Assembly (NCBI GenBank): GCA_016934335.1
Contig: JAFGTC010000117.1
Coordinates: forward strand, 1-62,349
Direction of reading: 5' to 3'
DNA from: Candidatus Omnitrophota bacterium
Lineage (GTDB): Bacteria; Hinthialibacterota; Hinthialibacteria; Hinthialibacterales; Hinthialibacteraceae
DNA: 62,349 nt
Position numbers and translations under genes: made by a program. The notes beneath the pieces are model-generated. The model worked only from the letters and a program-made list of their open reading frames with translations, did no database searches and was not told where the DNA came from. This document shows, piece by piece, positions 27,198 through 37,176 of this stretch; position 1 is the stretch's first letter; each line of letters begins with the position of its first letter.

Positions 27198-27827
27198 TTA
27201 GATTTGTTTCTCCTTTGGTGCGCCCAGTTTGGGTTCTTCGCCGCGCAGCAAACGGCCGATATTGGAGCGATGCCGAAAAATGACTAATAAAGCGGCGACG
27301 ATTGAAAAAAGAAAGACTTCCCAGGATGGCGCCATTGAACTGTCTATGCTGATTAATATTCCGCCGGCGGCGACCAAAGCGACGGCGCCTATGATCGATC
27401 CCAGCGACATGATTCGGGTGGCAGCCAGAGTGAGAATGAACGATGTCAAAGCAATCGCAAACGATGCGGGCGTCAAGGCGGCGAATACGCCGGCTGACGT
27501 AGCCACGCCTTTGCCGCCGCCGTGAAATTTCAAAAATATCGTCCAGGTGTGGCCGAGTATCGATAATAATCCCGCCGCAATGGCGATCATTTCCTGCCCG
27601 GGCGCCAGCCACCTGGCCGCCATCACAGCGGCGATCCCCTTAATAATATCCAGCAATAAAACGGGAGCGGCCCATGAATACCCCAGAATTCGAGCTGCAT
27701 TGGTGTATCCCAAATTGCCGCTTCCCACCTGGCGAAGATCGATCCCTTTGCTCCACTTGACCGCATAAAATGCAAAAGGAATGGAGCCTACAAGGTAGGC
27801 GATCAACAGACAAATCAATTCCTTCAT
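27198..27827 (-). CDS. plsY: Acyl-phosphate:glycerol-3-phosphate acyltransferase
   Basis: 209-residue inner-membrane enzyme that acylates glycerol-3-phosphate at position 1 using acyl-phosphate, the first step of phospholipid synthesis. The start is ATG 27827, which overlaps the der stop as ATGA; a longer frame exists but is unlikely. Characteristic motifs: GSIPFAF near the first helix, GSGNLGYTNAARILG and FHGGGKGVATSAGV. Five or so hydrophobic helices. Paired with der and hisA in a compact operon, as plsY often is with der in other bacteria. Confidence 0.96.
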   Translation of the reverse strand: MKELICLLIAYLVGSIPFAFYAVKWSKGIDLRQVGSGNLGYTNAARILGYSWAAPVLLLDIIKGIAAVMAARWLAPGQEMIAIAAGLLSILGHTWTIFLKFHGGGKGVATSAGVFAALTPASFAIALTSFILTLAATRIMSLGSIIGAVALVAAGGILISIDSSMAPSWEVFLFSIVAALLVIFRHRSNIGRLLRGEEPKLGAPKEKQI

Positions 27828-29188
27828 TTCATCCGCCGTCCTCCCCTTTTTTTCCAAAGCAGCCGAATTGGCGTTCCCTCGAAATTAAACGATTCATACA
27901 GACGATTGATTAAATAGCGCTCATAGGAAAAATGAATCGCCTTCGGTTCGTTTGTAAATGCGACGAAAGTCGGGGGGGCGGCGCAAACCTGGGTCCAATA
28001 ATGAATGCTTGGACTGCGTCCCTTATGCACGGGCGGCGGATGGCGCTGTAGAATCTCTTCCAATAAATCGTTCAATTCCGCCGTGGGAACGCGGCGCTGG
28101 TAATTTTCGAGTATGCGTTCAACATGCGGGAAAATGCGTTGGATTCGTTTATGCGTCAGGGCCGAAATGAATTCGATGGGAGCGTATTTCAAAAAAGGAA
28201 TCCTGTCTCGAATTGCTTTCGCAAAAGCGCCGGCCGTGTTTTCATCCTTCTCGACGGCGTCCCATTTATTGACTAATAGGATGGAGGCTTTTCCGGCGTC
28301 GTTGGCCAGGCTGAATACTTTGGCGTCTGTTTCCGTGAGGCCTTCTGTTCCATCGATCATCAGCATGGCGATGTCGCAGCGCTCTAACGCTTCCTTGCTT
28401 CGCACCAAAGTGTAATGTTCGATTCCCTGGCTCATCTTCCCCCGGCGGCGAACTCCCGCGGTATCGATGAGCAGATATTGTTTTCCTTCGACTTCAATCT
28501 CTGTATCGACCGGATCGCGCGTGGTTCCCGGCACCGGCGAAACGATCGACCGGTCTGCGCCGCACAATGAGTTCAGAAGAGTGGATTTCCCCACATTGGG
28601 GCGGCCCAAAAGAGCGATGCCCGGAATTTGGGGCGGTTCTTCCCATTCGGCGGCTTCCTCGGGCAGATAGTGGACGATTTCATCTAAAAGATCGCCGACG
28701 CCGGTTCCCTGCAATGCGGAAACCGGAAAGAAATAATCCAATCCCAGTTCATAAAACGGGAATGTGAATTCATTTTCCCGCTCGTGAGAATCAACTTTGT
28801 TAACGACGGCGAGAATCGGTTTTTGCATACGCCGTAGAAGATCGAGGGCTTCGTGGTCGGCGGGGCTGGGGCCGGATTTCCCGTCCAACACCAGCAATAA
28901 CACCACCGCTTCGCGAGCGGCGATTTCAATTTGTCTTTGGATGTCCGCATTAAAAGGATCTTCTTCCGGGCCAAAAAAACCGCCCGTATCGACTAAAGTG
29001 AATGCTTTTCCATTCCAATCGGCTTTGCGGCGCTTGCTGTCGCGCGTCACGCCCGGTTGATCGTCGACAATGGCGTCTCGCCGCCCAACGATGCGATTGA
29101 ACAGCGTCGATTTGCCGACATTAGGCCGGCCGACGATGACGACCGAACATCCTGGGTTCAGAACCGAATTGAAACCTACCCGCTTCAT
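27824..29188 (-). CDS. der: Ribosome-associated GTPase Der
   Basis: 454-residue double-GTPase needed for 50S subunit maturation. Two G domains in tandem: G1 motifs GRPNVGKSTLFN near residue 20 and GRPNVGKSTLLN near 200, each with its NKxD (NKVD, NKWD). The C-terminal KH-like domain ends in a basic GGRRMK tail. ATG 29188 is preceded by GGAGAG at normal spacing. First gene of a three-gene operon with plsY (4-base overlap) and hisA. Confidence 0.97.
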   Translation of the reverse strand: MKRVGFNSVLNPGCSVVIVGRPNVGKSTLFNRIVGRRDAIVDDQPGVTRDSKRRKADWNGKAFTLVDTGGFFGPEEDPFNADIQRQIEIAAREAVVLLLVLDGKSGPSPADHEALDLLRRMQKPILAVVNKVDSHERENEFTFPFYELGLDYFFPVSALQGTGVGDLLDEIVHYLPEEAAEWEEPPQIPGIALLGRPNVGKSTLLNSLCGADRSIVSPVPGTTRDPVDTEIEVEGKQYLLIDTAGVRRRGKMSQGIEHYTLVRSKEALERCDIAMLMIDGTEGLTETDAKVFSLANDAGKASILLVNKWDAVEKDENTAGAFAKAIRDRIPFLKYAPIEFISALTHKRIQRIFPHVERILENYQRRVPTAELNDLLEEILQRHPPPVHKGRSPSIHYWTQVCAAPPTFVAFTNEPKAIHFSYERYLINRLYESFNFEGTPIRLLWKKRGGRRMK

Positions 29189-29782
29189 GCAACTCTCCGA
29201 TCACAAATCGTATATAGAATAATGTCTATCCCGCGCAGCCTTTCAAGGACTCTTGAGGGGAAAAAGCGTAAAAAATGAAATTCCCGTATAAGAGATCCAA
29301 AAAAGCAGTAAAATTGCCTGAATTTGAACGATTGCTTAAACTTGAACACTTTTTACGTGTTGAATTTCAACCAATCTTTGAATCCGCTCCTTATTTGTTT
29401 TTTGTAACCATTTGAATTTTATAGATATAAATATAATTTCGAAATTGGCATGCGCCCTGCTAAAGGATAAAGCAATTCGTAATTTGAATAAGTGTACTAT
29501 ATGATGATTTACCTCAAAGCCGGGGGTTCAAAATCTACCCAGAAATTGACCCCAAACTGGATTTCAAGTCATCTAGGATTATGCAGCCATTAGCGTCCCA
29601 AGAATTAAGATGCGGGCTGCAACTCAGAATATCTTGATCGTTGATGCTTCGTAATCCAACGTCTGTGCAACCTAATCAAGCCATACTTTCAAATCGTTTT
29701 ACCGGCGGAGAGAAGCGGATCGCAATAGCGAGAAATCGGCGTGAGCCGTTAAGAATTTCATCCCCCAAAAGGAGACACGATT
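29189..29782. other. 594-base divergent regulatory region, der and glnA
   Basis: No gene. The half next to der should hold the der promoter; TTGAAA and TATTCT occur there with a poor 19-base spacing, so I do not call them. The half next to glnA holds a sigma-54 promoter (29446-29460) and a leader of roughly 310 bases with two simple hairpins: GGGGTT/GACCCC about 29523-29555 and TGCAGCC/GGCTGCA about 29581-29619. No known riboswitch class was recognised. Confidence 0.6.
29446..29460 (+). promoter_or_regulatory. Sigma-54 promoter upstream of glnA
   Basis: TGGCATGCGCCCTGC: the -24 GG (29447-29448) and -12 GC (29459-29460) are separated by exactly ten bases, and the flanks match the TGGCAY-N6-TGCT consensus. 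Transcription would start near 29472, about 310 bases before the glnA ATG. Sigma-54 control of glnA is well known in proteobacteria. No enhancer site for an NtrC-type activator was identified by eye. Confidence 0.75.
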
Positions 29783-31198
29783 ATGAGCCCTAATGAAGTT
29801 CTCAACATGGTCAAAGAGAAATCGATCAAATTCATCGATTTCAAGTTCCAGGATTTTCCGGGAACCTGGCAGCATTTCACCGTCCCTGCCCATTGTTTAG
29901 AAGAAGATTCCTTCGAAGACGGTTACGGATTCGACGGTTCAAGCATTCGGGGTTGGAAGGCCATTAATGAAAGCGATATGCTGATTCTGCCCGATCCGGC
30001 GACGGCTTTTGTCGATCCTTTCACAGAAATTCCGACGCTTTCATTGACTTGCTCGATACTCGATCCCATTACTCATCAACCGTATACCCGCGATCCTCGC
30101 AATGTGGCGACCAAATGCATCGAATATATCAAGTCGACCGGCATAGCCGACACGGCGTATTTCGGCCCCGAAGCGGAATTTTTTATTTTTGACAGCGCTC
30201 GCTTCGGTACGGCGGCGAATTACAGCATGTTTGAGATTGATTCGGAAGAAGGAATTTGGAATTCAGACGCTTCTATCGAGGGCGGCAACAAGGGGCATCG
30301 TCCGCGCCATAAAGAGGGATATTTCCCCGTTCCTCCGACAGACGCTTTACACGATCTGCGTTCGGAAATGGTGGATGTTCTCATGAGCATCGGCGTTGAA
30401 GTGGAAGCGCATCATCACGAAGTTGCGACGGCCGGTCAGTGCGAGATCGACATGAAATTCGGGGCGTTGGTGCATATGGCCGATCAATTAATGATGTATA
30501 AATACGTTGTCAAAAACGTCGCCAAGAAATGGGGCAAAACCGTCACTTTCATGCCCAAGCCGATGTTCGGCGACAACGGATCCGGCATGCATGTTCACTC
30601 CAGTCTTTGGAAAGGCGACAAGCCCTTGTTCGCCGGCGATAAGTATGCCGGACTTTCCGATATGGCGCTGCATTACATAGGCGGCATCCTGAAGCATGCG
30701 CCGGCATTGATTGCATTCTGCGCTCCTACAACCAATTCCTATAAACGATTGGTTCCCGGGTATGAGGCGCCTGTGAATCTGGCGTATTCGCAGCGCAACC
30801 GCAGCGCGGCCGTTCGCATTCCCATGTATTCTCCAAGCCCCAAGGCCAAGCGCGTGGAATTTCGCTGCCCCGACCCATCCTGCAATCCCTACTTCGCCTT
30901 TTCGGCGATCGCCATGGCCGGCATGGATGGAATTTTGAACAAGATCGATCCAGGCGATCCTTTCGACAAGAACCTTTACGATCTGCCGCCGGAAGAACTG
31001 GCCAAAGTTCCCCAAGTTCCGGGATCGTTAGAAGGCGCCATCGAGGCTCTGGAAAAAGATCACGCCTTCTTGCTGCAAGGCGACGTCTACACGCAGGATG
31101 TCATCGATACGTGGATCGAATACAAGCGCTCCCAGGAGGTCGATCCATTGCGACTGCGCCCGCATCCCTATGAATTCTTCCTCTACTACGATTGCTAA
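29783..31198 (+). CDS. glnA: Glutamine synthetase type I
   Basis: 471-residue dodecameric enzyme that makes glutamine from glutamate, ammonia and ATP; central to nitrogen assimilation. Landmarks: [14 protein letters not shown] and [10 protein letters not shown] at the N-terminus, the EAEFF metal-binding element, [15 protein letters not shown] (ATP and glutamate site), [16 protein letters not shown], and NRSAAVRIP. Tyr399 in [11 protein letters not shown] is the adenylylation site of the GSI-beta type, so GlnE control is possible. The ribosome-binding site is AAAAGGAGA. A sigma-54 promoter lies 320 bases upstream and a strong terminator follows. Confidence 0.98.
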   Translation: MSPNEVLNMVKEKSIKFIDFKFQDFPGTWQHFTVPAHCLEEDSFEDGYGFDGSSIRGWKAINESDMLILPDPATAFVDPFTEIPTLSLTCSILDPITHQPYTRDPRNVATKCIEYIKSTGIADTAYFGPEAEFFIFDSARFGTAANYSMFEIDSEEGIWNSDASIEGGNKGHRPRHKEGYFPVPPTDALHDLRSEMVDVLMSIGVEVEAHHHEVATAGQCEIDMKFGALVHMADQLMMYKYVVKNVAKKWGKTVTFMPKPMFGDNGSGMHVHSSLWKGDKPLFAGDKYAGLSDMALHYIGGILKHAPALIAFCAPTTNSYKRLVPGYEAPVNLAYSQRNRSAAVRIPMYSPSPKAKRVEFRCPDPSCNPYFAFSAIAMAGMDGILNKIDPGDPFDKNLYDLPPEELAKVPQVPGSLEGAIEALEKDHAFLLQGDVYTQDVIDTWIEYKRSQEVDPLRLRPHPYEFFLYYDC

Positions 31199-31215
31199 TC
31201 CTATCCCTATGATTC

Positions 31216-31247
31216 AAAGCAGAGCCCCATTCGTGGGGCTCTGCTTT
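31216..31247 (+). terminator. glnA terminator
   Basis: A perfect 14-base stem (31216-31229 with 31234-31247) closed by a TTCG loop, starting 18 bases after the glnA stop and ending in TTT. Symmetric enough to work on both strands. Confidence 0.85.
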
Positions 31248-31540
31248 AAAGTGACGCCTTCTATCAGAAGACGCTGTTTTTTCACCAAATAAATTTGTTT
31301 TAATCCAAGCATCCCCCAAATACGGGGAATTTCAAAGATCCTATTCAAAAAACAACCAATCATAGACTGCTTTCTTAATGAGCGGGACTGAATCCCCCGG
31401 CTTTTCAGTCCCGCATTTTTTGTTTTTTTTGTGCGCATCTTCCATTAAACGGCGCAGCGCCGGCAGTCGAATCGATGAGCATGGCCGTTCTGCGTCTCCG
31501 ATATAATTCTTATCATAAATAATTCTCAAGGCGGTGCGTG
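31248..31540. other. Intergenic stretch between glnA and msrB
   Basis: No gene seen in the 293 bases after the glnA terminator. A second strong hairpin lies at 31382-31414. The 134 bases between the hairpins contain no open frame with a ribosome-binding site; a small RNA is possible but unsupported. Confidence 0.4.
31382..31414 (+). terminator. Second strong terminator hairpin
   Basis: GCGGGACTGAA (31382-31392) pairs perfectly with TTCAGTCCCGC (31404-31414), followed by a T-rich run to 31430, the form of an intrinsic terminator reading rightward. Confidence 0.8.
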
Positions 31541-32095
31541 ATGAGCCGGCGCAGAATGAGTCTGCCTCTCTTATTATCCGTTTTTTTAATTTCTTGTGAA
31601 AACGAGAATATCGTCGATACTCAATATTCAAAGACAGGCGGTCAATCCTGCATCATTGAACAAAAAACATCCCCCGCAGCGCGCCAAGGAGACGCGGTTA
31701 TGGATTATGAAATTATGAAGACTGAGGAAGAATGGCGAGAATTGCTTACTCCGGAACAGTTTCATGTTACGCGCCAGAAAGGCACGGAGCGCGCTTTTAC
31801 CGGAGAATACTGGAATGAAAAAACAGAAGGCGTTTATCATTGCGTTTGCTGCGGGCAGGAATTGTTTGATTCGAATGCGAAATTCGATTCCGGCACAGGA
31901 TGGCCCAGTTACTGGCGGCCTGTTCAGGAAGAGAACGTTCAGTTGGAGACGGACGGCAGTTGGGGTATGATTCGCACGGAAGTTCTCTGCCGACGCTGCG
32001 GCGCTCATTTAGGCCACGTATTCAACGACGGCCCTGCACCAACCGGCCTTCGATACTGCATCAATTCCGCCTCGCTGAAATTGGAAGAGCGGTAA
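31541..32095 (+). CDS. msrB: Lipoprotein-type methionine-R-sulfoxide reductase MsrB
   Basis: 184 residues from ATG 31541, with AAGGCGG upstream at good spacing. It reduces methionine-R-sulfoxide in proteins. The catalytic cysteine is Cys173 in RYCINSASL; zinc is held by CVCC and CRRC pairs. Residues 55-184 are the MsrB domain; the first 50 are extra. A lipobox (FLISC, Cys19) follows a hydrophobic stretch, so the protein is probably a lipoprotein in the periplasm, repairing oxidised envelope proteins. No msrA is in the window. It ends at a short hairpin. Confidence 0.93.
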   Translation: MSRRRMSLPLLLSVFLISCENENIVDTQYSKTGGQSCIIEQKTSPAARQGDAVMDYEIMKTEEEWRELLTPEQFHVTRQKGTERAFTGEYWNEKTEGVYHCVCCGQELFDSNAKFDSGTGWPSYWRPVQEENVQLETDGSWGMIRTEVLCRRCGAHLGHVFNDGPAPTGLRYCINSASLKLEER

Positions 32096-32113
32096 ACTTT
32101 CAACGAAATGAAT

Positions 32114-32137
32114 CGGGGCCGCCTGATCGCGGCCCCG
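32114..32137 (+). terminator. Hairpin after msrB
   Basis: CGGGGCCGC (32114-32122) pairs with GCGGCCCCG (32129-32137), a nine-base stem with a six-base loop, followed by a weak T-rich tail. It lies between convergent genes. Confidence 0.65.
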
Positions 32138-32182
32138 GCGATTTATTTCCAATCTGATTTAGCCCTGTTCAAGCGAAGATGA

Positions 32183-33175
32183 TCAAAATAAACTCCATTC
32201 CTGGATGGATGTAGTCCCCGCCGGTCCTAAGATGATTTCTCCCATGCCGCCGGGCGTCAATCGGCCGTTTGCATCGATGATGAAGGGATACCATGAAACG
32301 TCCGGATTGAGGAACTCGCGGTTTTCAACCTCTTCTTCCGACCAATTCCATGATTCTTCTTCGTTGTATCCCTGGGCGCGGATCCGGTTGGCCCACCAGT
32401 ACTGAAGCGCCAAATCTTCTCCATCGTCATCGTCCAGGCCGATATTGAATCCCATATCCTGTCCTTCCGCCCAGGCGAAATCGGTCGCAATGGGATCGAC
32501 AAACATTACTTTATGCATCTTCACTTCAGTAACATAACCGCCCTCGGTCTCTTGTCCGAAGCCGAATACTTGTTTGTCTTCGCCGTATTCCCAATCCGCC
32601 AAGGATGACCAGCGAACGGCATCGCGGCGCGCATCGTTTTCCCACTCGGAGAACAGCCCTTGATAGTTGAAATAAGAATGGCCGCCGAAGAAATTCTCGG
32701 TGGAGTCGTAATTGACGTCATAGCGGGTGTTGAGCGGATCGACCATGATTTCCATGGCGTCGTCTTTCCAAAACGATCCGGGAGGATCGTTGGAGCGAAC
32801 CACATCATCTTTGACGTCGAGCCCTACATAAAGAAAATCTTCGTCATAAGCCAGATAAAAGGTGAAACTCGTATCTTCGGGGCTTTGCCAATCTTTATTG
32901 ACTGACGCGTAATTTAAGATCCAGGCGTTTTCGCCGGGAACAACCGGAATCCCTTCGAATCCGCCATATTCGCCGGTTGAAACTGCGCCGTCGAGTTGGA
33001 TCTGGCCGCTTGAAACTTTGGGAATGGTCAGAGTTGTTTTCTCGATATCCGACCAGGGGCCTTCGGCGGTTTCGTCAAAATTCAGAACATCCGCCGGATC
33101 CTGTGCATAAACTGACATAGATAAAACGGATAGACCAAGCATTACTAAGAAGGTAGTTCGAGTTCTCATATTCAC
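32183..33175 (-). CDS. Secreted protein with CBM9-like domain
   Basis: 330 residues; GTG 33175 follows AGGAGGT (33181-33187) by five bases, with ATG 33169 as the alternative. Signal peptide near residues 8-25 (FLVMLGLSVLSMSVYAQ). Residues about 50-300 resemble the family 9 carbohydrate-binding or cytochrome-linked domain: IQLDGAVSTGEY, FTFYLAYDEDFLYVGLDVKDD, FWKDDAMEIMVDP, then VTEVKMHK and a DMGFNIGLDDDDGED loop. Such domains bind sugars or occur as stand-alone secreted proteins in Planctomycetes and relatives. No catalytic domain. Monocistronic on the minus strand. Confidence 0.8.
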   Translation of the reverse strand: MNMRTRTTFLVMLGLSVLSMSVYAQDPADVLNFDETAEGPWSDIEKTTLTIPKVSSGQIQLDGAVSTGEYGGFEGIPVVPGENAWILNYASVNKDWQSPEDTSFTFYLAYDEDFLYVGLDVKDDVVRSNDPPGSFWKDDAMEIMVDPLNTRYDVNYDSTENFFGGHSYFNYQGLFSEWENDARRDAVRWSSLADWEYGEDKQVFGFGQETEGGYVTEVKMHKVMFVDPIATDFAWAEGQDMGFNIGLDDDDGEDLALQYWWANRIRAQGYNEEESWNWSEEEVENREFLNPDVSWYPFIIDANGRLTPGGMGEIILGPAGTTSIQEWSLF

Positions 33176-33449
33176 TTTTTACCTCCTGCGTTTTTCTATT
33201 CTCTTGTGCAGCCGCATTCATAGTAAAAAACTTTTTCTTTTTACAGAATCGATCGAATCTCTCCCTCCTTTCCATCAACGAATATAAAGTTCCACTAAGA
33301 TACTATAAGACATCGTTCAGCGTCAATATTGGTTCGATGTTTCGAGCGATTTTTGAATTCGAGGCGCCGCTATTTAAAAATGAGGATGGTTTAACAAAAC
33401 CGAAAAATTACAGATTTTTCAGATTTACAGGCTGATTTGGAGCGTCATA

Positions 33450-34859
33450 ATGAGAATCGAGAATGACAATATATCGTCGATGAAAGACGAAACGTTAATG
33501 ACAATGACGGATCCATCAAAATTAATTCAATCGTCTCAAACCTGGACGCCGCAGAGTTGGAGATCGAAAAAGGCTTTGCAGCAGCCTGTTTATGACGATC
33601 CGCGTCAAGTGGAATCATGTCTGAACAATCTGCGCCGAAAGCCGCCCTTGGTTGCGCAGGGCGAAGTTGACCGTCTGCGCAGCATCTTGGCCGACGCCGC
33701 CGAGGGCAAAAGGTTCGTCTTGCATGGAGGCGACTGCGCCGAGCGTTTTGAGGATTGCACCGGCCCGATGCTTACCTCCAAACTCAAAATTCTGCTGCAG
33801 ATGAGTCTGGTTTTGACCTACGCCACCCGAAAATCCGTCATTCGAATCGGGCGTCTCGCCGGCCAATACGCCAAACCCCGCAGCAATGAGTATGAGGAAT
33901 TTGAGAATCGACGGCTGCCGGTCTATCGGGGCGATTTGATCAACGACGCATCGTTTGATGAAAAGGCGCGCCTCGCCGATCCAAACCGCATGATCGAAGG
34001 ATATCATCACGCCGCGGCCGGTTTGAATTTCATCCGCGCATTGATCGAGGGGGGATTCGCCGATCTGCATCATCCCGAGTTGTGGAATTTGGCCTTCGTT
34101 GATAGCAGCCCTCACCGCGTCGCTTACCGGAAGATGGTCGACGCCATCAATGATTCTATTGCGTTTATGGAAACCATCAGCCGATCCGACGATTCGCTGC
34201 GCCGAGTCGAGTTCTATACTTCGCACGAGGCCTTGCTGCTGCCTTTCGAAGAATCGCTGACTCGATGCGAATTGAACGATGAATTCTATAATCTGAGCGC
34301 GCATTTTTTATGGCTCGGCTACCGGACGGCTCAGTTGGACGGCGCTCACGTCGAATACCTCCGAGGGATACGCAATCCGATTGGCGTAAAAGTCGGACCT
34401 TTAATGCCGTATGAGCATATCCTGGAATTGATTGAGATTCTCGATCCTCACAAACAGCCCGGCCGCCTTGCGATTATCACGCGCATCGGCGCGGCTCAGG
34501 TTGAATCGTATCTTCCCCAATTAGTGGATTGCGTTCAAAAAACAGAGCGTCCTGTTCTTTGGGGGTGCGATCCCATGCATGGAAACACCGAAATCACCAA
34601 AGACGGGCGCAAAACCCGCCGAATGGAATCGGTCTTCTCTGAATTGGAGCAGACATTCGCCATTCATGAAAAAAAAGGAACATGCTTAGGCGGCATCCAT
34701 TTTGAACTGACTAGCGATGCAGTAACCGAATGCATAGGCGGATCGAGCGGCGTCACCGAAGACGATTTATCTCAATGCTATGAAACCGCCTGCGATCCCC
34801 GGTTGAACGGCGCCCAGGCGCTCGAACTGGCCTTTCTGATCGCTCGTCTCTTGCGGTAG
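33450..34859 (+). CDS. Class II 3-deoxy-7-phosphoheptulonate synthase
   Basis: 469-residue cytoplasmic enzyme of the shikimate pathway that joins phosphoenolpyruvate and erythrose-4-phosphate. The class II (plant-type) features are clear: WTPQSWRSKKALQQPVY near the start, FVLHGGDCAERFEDC, GRLAGQYAKPRS, VKVGPLMPYEHI, LAIITRIGA and WGCDPMHGNTE, with metal ligands in the Cys, His, Glu and Asp of these motifs. Length agrees with class II (about 450-470). GGAG precedes the first ATG; later in-frame ATGs near 33480-33504 would also start before the conserved core. No other aro genes are nearby. Confidence 0.95.
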   Translation: MRIENDNISSMKDETLMTMTDPSKLIQSSQTWTPQSWRSKKALQQPVYDDPRQVESCLNNLRRKPPLVAQGEVDRLRSILADAAEGKRFVLHGGDCAERFEDCTGPMLTSKLKILLQMSLVLTYATRKSVIRIGRLAGQYAKPRSNEYEEFENRRLPVYRGDLINDASFDEKARLADPNRMIEGYHHAAAGLNFIRALIEGGFADLHHPELWNLAFVDSSPHRVAYRKMVDAINDSIAFMETISRSDDSLRRVEFYTSHEALLLPFEESLTRCELNDEFYNLSAHFLWLGYRTAQLDGAHVEYLRGIRNPIGVKVGPLMPYEHILELIEILDPHKQPGRLAIITRIGAAQVESYLPQLVDCVQKTERPVLWGCDPMHGNTEITKDGRKTRRMESVFSELEQTFAIHEKKGTCLGGIHFELTSDAVTECIGGSSGVTEDDLSQCYETACDPRLNGAQALELAFLIARLLR

Positions 34860-34895
34860 ACGACTCCGCCCGCCTGCTTTTTCATCATAGTTGTT

Positions 34896-36941
34896 TCAGT
34901 TTTCGTATCCTTCTCCCGGTTCTGCGATCAACCGAAACGCCAGCACCGGTTTACCGGCCTTGCCAAAATCGCCGCGCAGTTTGATCCAACAGTCCGATTT
35001 CTTGTCGCTGTTTCCCGCCGGACGGGAAAACAGAGCCGGCAGCGATGTGCGCGCCATGGGAAGAAGAGATATATTCCATTCCTGCGGCTCTAAATTCCAT
35101 CCCTTTGGGAGATGTTCGACTTGAATGGTTCCCGAAGCGGTTTGTTCGCTGAAGTTATAGACAAATAAGGGAAGTTCTTTTTCGACGTCGCATTGGATGC
35201 GATGCTCGTTCTCGACCGACCAAGGCGTCTCTGTCACGCGCACGGTATGATCAACGGGCAAGGCCAGTTGCATGACGATCGGCGAGGGCGTTCCTTCCCG
35301 ATATTCGCTGACCGGAGGTTTTTCCAATGGAAGTTGATCCGCGCCGTTGGGCGGCAAAAGTATAAACACAGGGGAGGAGCGAAGTTTCTCCGGGATGCGC
35401 TGCTGGAAGGGGCGGCCGAAATAATCATAGATGCCTTGGATCGGCATATCCTGATCAAACGGCCAGTCGACGGTGGTCTTCCCTCGATCCGGCCAGTCGG
35501 CTTCCCGCTCCGCCCAGGCGACCAGCACATCGCGCTCCACGCCGTCCGGTTGGGCTCGGAAGGCGTAGACATGTCCGTTCGAATTATCGAGATTCATGCG
35601 CCCCAAACATTTGGCGCCCGCTAAAAATCTACCCGCCGCCGCGAGAGCGTTGTAAGCGGGACGGGGCGTCAAGTCGAGACGCAGCAGTCCAAATTGAATT
35701 TGATTGCGCGATTCATGATAATGTCCCAAAATAAAATGGAAATGGCGATTGCATCCGGCAAATAAACTGGTTGCATAGGATTGCGCAATGAATTCGGCCT
35801 TCTTGCGTTCATTCTCTTGAGAAAGATCAAACCAAGGCTCTCCGGTTTCGTATTGAATGCCCCGGTCGCTTTCCGTCACCCATATAGGACGGCCGGAGGC
35901 GGCTTCGAAAACCGGCCGCCGCAGCGTCAGATATGAACTTGGCCAGTCGTATGTGTGAATATTGTACGTGTCGAAGTACGACCAGGCTTCATTGGCCAGA
36001 AGCACTTTAGTATGCAGGGGCGTCGGTACGCCCGCGTAAGCGTTCCACCCGACCGTAATGCCAGGATCGCCCGCTTTGAAGCCTAAATAGGCGGCTTTCT
36101 GCATCGAACACATTTCGTCGGCGGCGTGGCCTCCAAAATCGGGCGCGTTGGCCTCGTTCCACGGCTCCCAGGCTTGAACAAGGCCGCAAAAGCGTTTGCT
36201 CATCGCCTGGCAAAATCGGTACAGCATCCTTAAATCTTCCGGCATTCGGCCTCGCAGGGAAGGATCATCGACCGCCCATTCCGGCGTGTCGTGAAAAACC
36301 TGCAACACTTTTAAGCCGTATTGATTCTCGAATTTGGCGGAGGAATCATAGGTCGTGTTCTCTTTCCATTCATCGGGGCCGGTCTGAATGTCGCGCCATC
36401 GCAATCGGTCTCGAATCCAGTTCACTCCCGCCAGAGCCGCCAGTTTGGATAAATTTTCCTGTTTAGAGGGATTTTCTTGAGCGAACCACGAGTTGGCGCC
36501 ATCGATGCAGATGGGCGAATCTTGAGGAACGGGGGCGAATAATCGGTGGAGCACAGCCGCTGTCGTAAATTGAGCGCAGGCGCCGTTCTCGTCAAGAAAT
36601 TCAAACCGATACCACCCCAGATTCAGTTTGCCCGCATCCAGCGCCGACTCCTTGATGACATCTTGATCCAATTCGCCTTGTTGGATGATGGTTCGCCGGT
36701 CATCGAGCAACTGCCACCGTACGGCGTTTTCGGGGATTGGGGGCGACGCGTGAATGATGACGCTTTCTCCGGTTAGATAGATATTTCCAGGGTGCCCGCC
36801 GGCCGCCGGGATGCGGCGCTCCACCGTCTGCAGCGCGCGCCAGGGATCGTTGGATTGATCTTCCGCCGAAACGGATATTTCTAAATAGAACAAACAAAGA
36901 ATGGAGCAAGTCAAAAATGGAAAGAATCTTTGCATGGTCAT
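34896..36941 (-). CDS. Secreted GH39-like glycoside hydrolase
   Basis: 681 residues, signal peptide about 4-26 (FPFLTCSILCLFYLEISVSA). A beta-sandwich-like N-terminal part (27-135) precedes a TIM barrel of clan GH-A type. The putative acid/base is Glu263 in WEPWNEAN and the nucleophile Glu357 in IWVTESDRG. GVNWIRDRLRW and VLQVFHDTPEWA fit GH39 or related barrels. Residues about 530-681 form another beta domain of unknown role. Probable action on plant or microbial polysaccharides; substrate unknown. The gene runs divergently from the FAD-oxidoreductase gene. Confidence 0.82.
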   Translation of the reverse strand: MTMQRFFPFLTCSILCLFYLEISVSAEDQSNDPWRALQTVERRIPAAGGHPGNIYLTGESVIIHASPPIPENAVRWQLLDDRRTIIQQGELDQDVIKESALDAGKLNLGWYRFEFLDENGACAQFTTAAVLHRLFAPVPQDSPICIDGANSWFAQENPSKQENLSKLAALAGVNWIRDRLRWRDIQTGPDEWKENTTYDSSAKFENQYGLKVLQVFHDTPEWAVDDPSLRGRMPEDLRMLYRFCQAMSKRFCGLVQAWEPWNEANAPDFGGHAADEMCSMQKAAYLGFKAGDPGITVGWNAYAGVPTPLHTKVLLANEAWSYFDTYNIHTYDWPSSYLTLRRPVFEAASGRPIWVTESDRGIQYETGEPWFDLSQENERKKAEFIAQSYATSLFAGCNRHFHFILGHYHESRNQIQFGLLRLDLTPRPAYNALAAAGRFLAGAKCLGRMNLDNSNGHVYAFRAQPDGVERDVLVAWAEREADWPDRGKTTVDWPFDQDMPIQGIYDYFGRPFQQRIPEKLRSSPVFILLPPNGADQLPLEKPPVSEYREGTPSPIVMQLALPVDHTVRVTETPWSVENEHRIQCDVEKELPLFVYNFSEQTASGTIQVEHLPKGWNLEPQEWNISLLPMARTSLPALFSRPAGNSDKKSDCWIKLRGDFGKAGKPVLAFRLIAEPGEGYEN

Positions 36942-37176
36942 GGATAACTCTTCTTTCTCGTTTTTTTATATAGAAAATCTGTCTGGTTGAAATAATCTCG
37001 TAGTCCCGGTAGTTGTAGGAGGCGATTCATTTTTTCTCCAATCAGAGAATCCACTCGAAAAAGAAACGAGTCAAAGGCGACATTTCGCCAAAAAAACAAA
37101 TGGCCTCCTCCTAGTTGGGCGAACGGGTTTTTGATAAATTAGAGAAAAAATAAACCCGAATCAATGGGAGAATATC

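Noticed and set aside
26353-27612. A 419-codon minus-strand frame over hisA and plsY
   Set aside because: Arginine-rich, low-complexity translation out of frame with two well-supported genes.
29515-29560. tRNA-like GGTTCAAAATC segment upstream of glnA
   Set aside because: The T-arm resemblance is broken by an extra base, and no acceptor or anticodon arm can be drawn around it.
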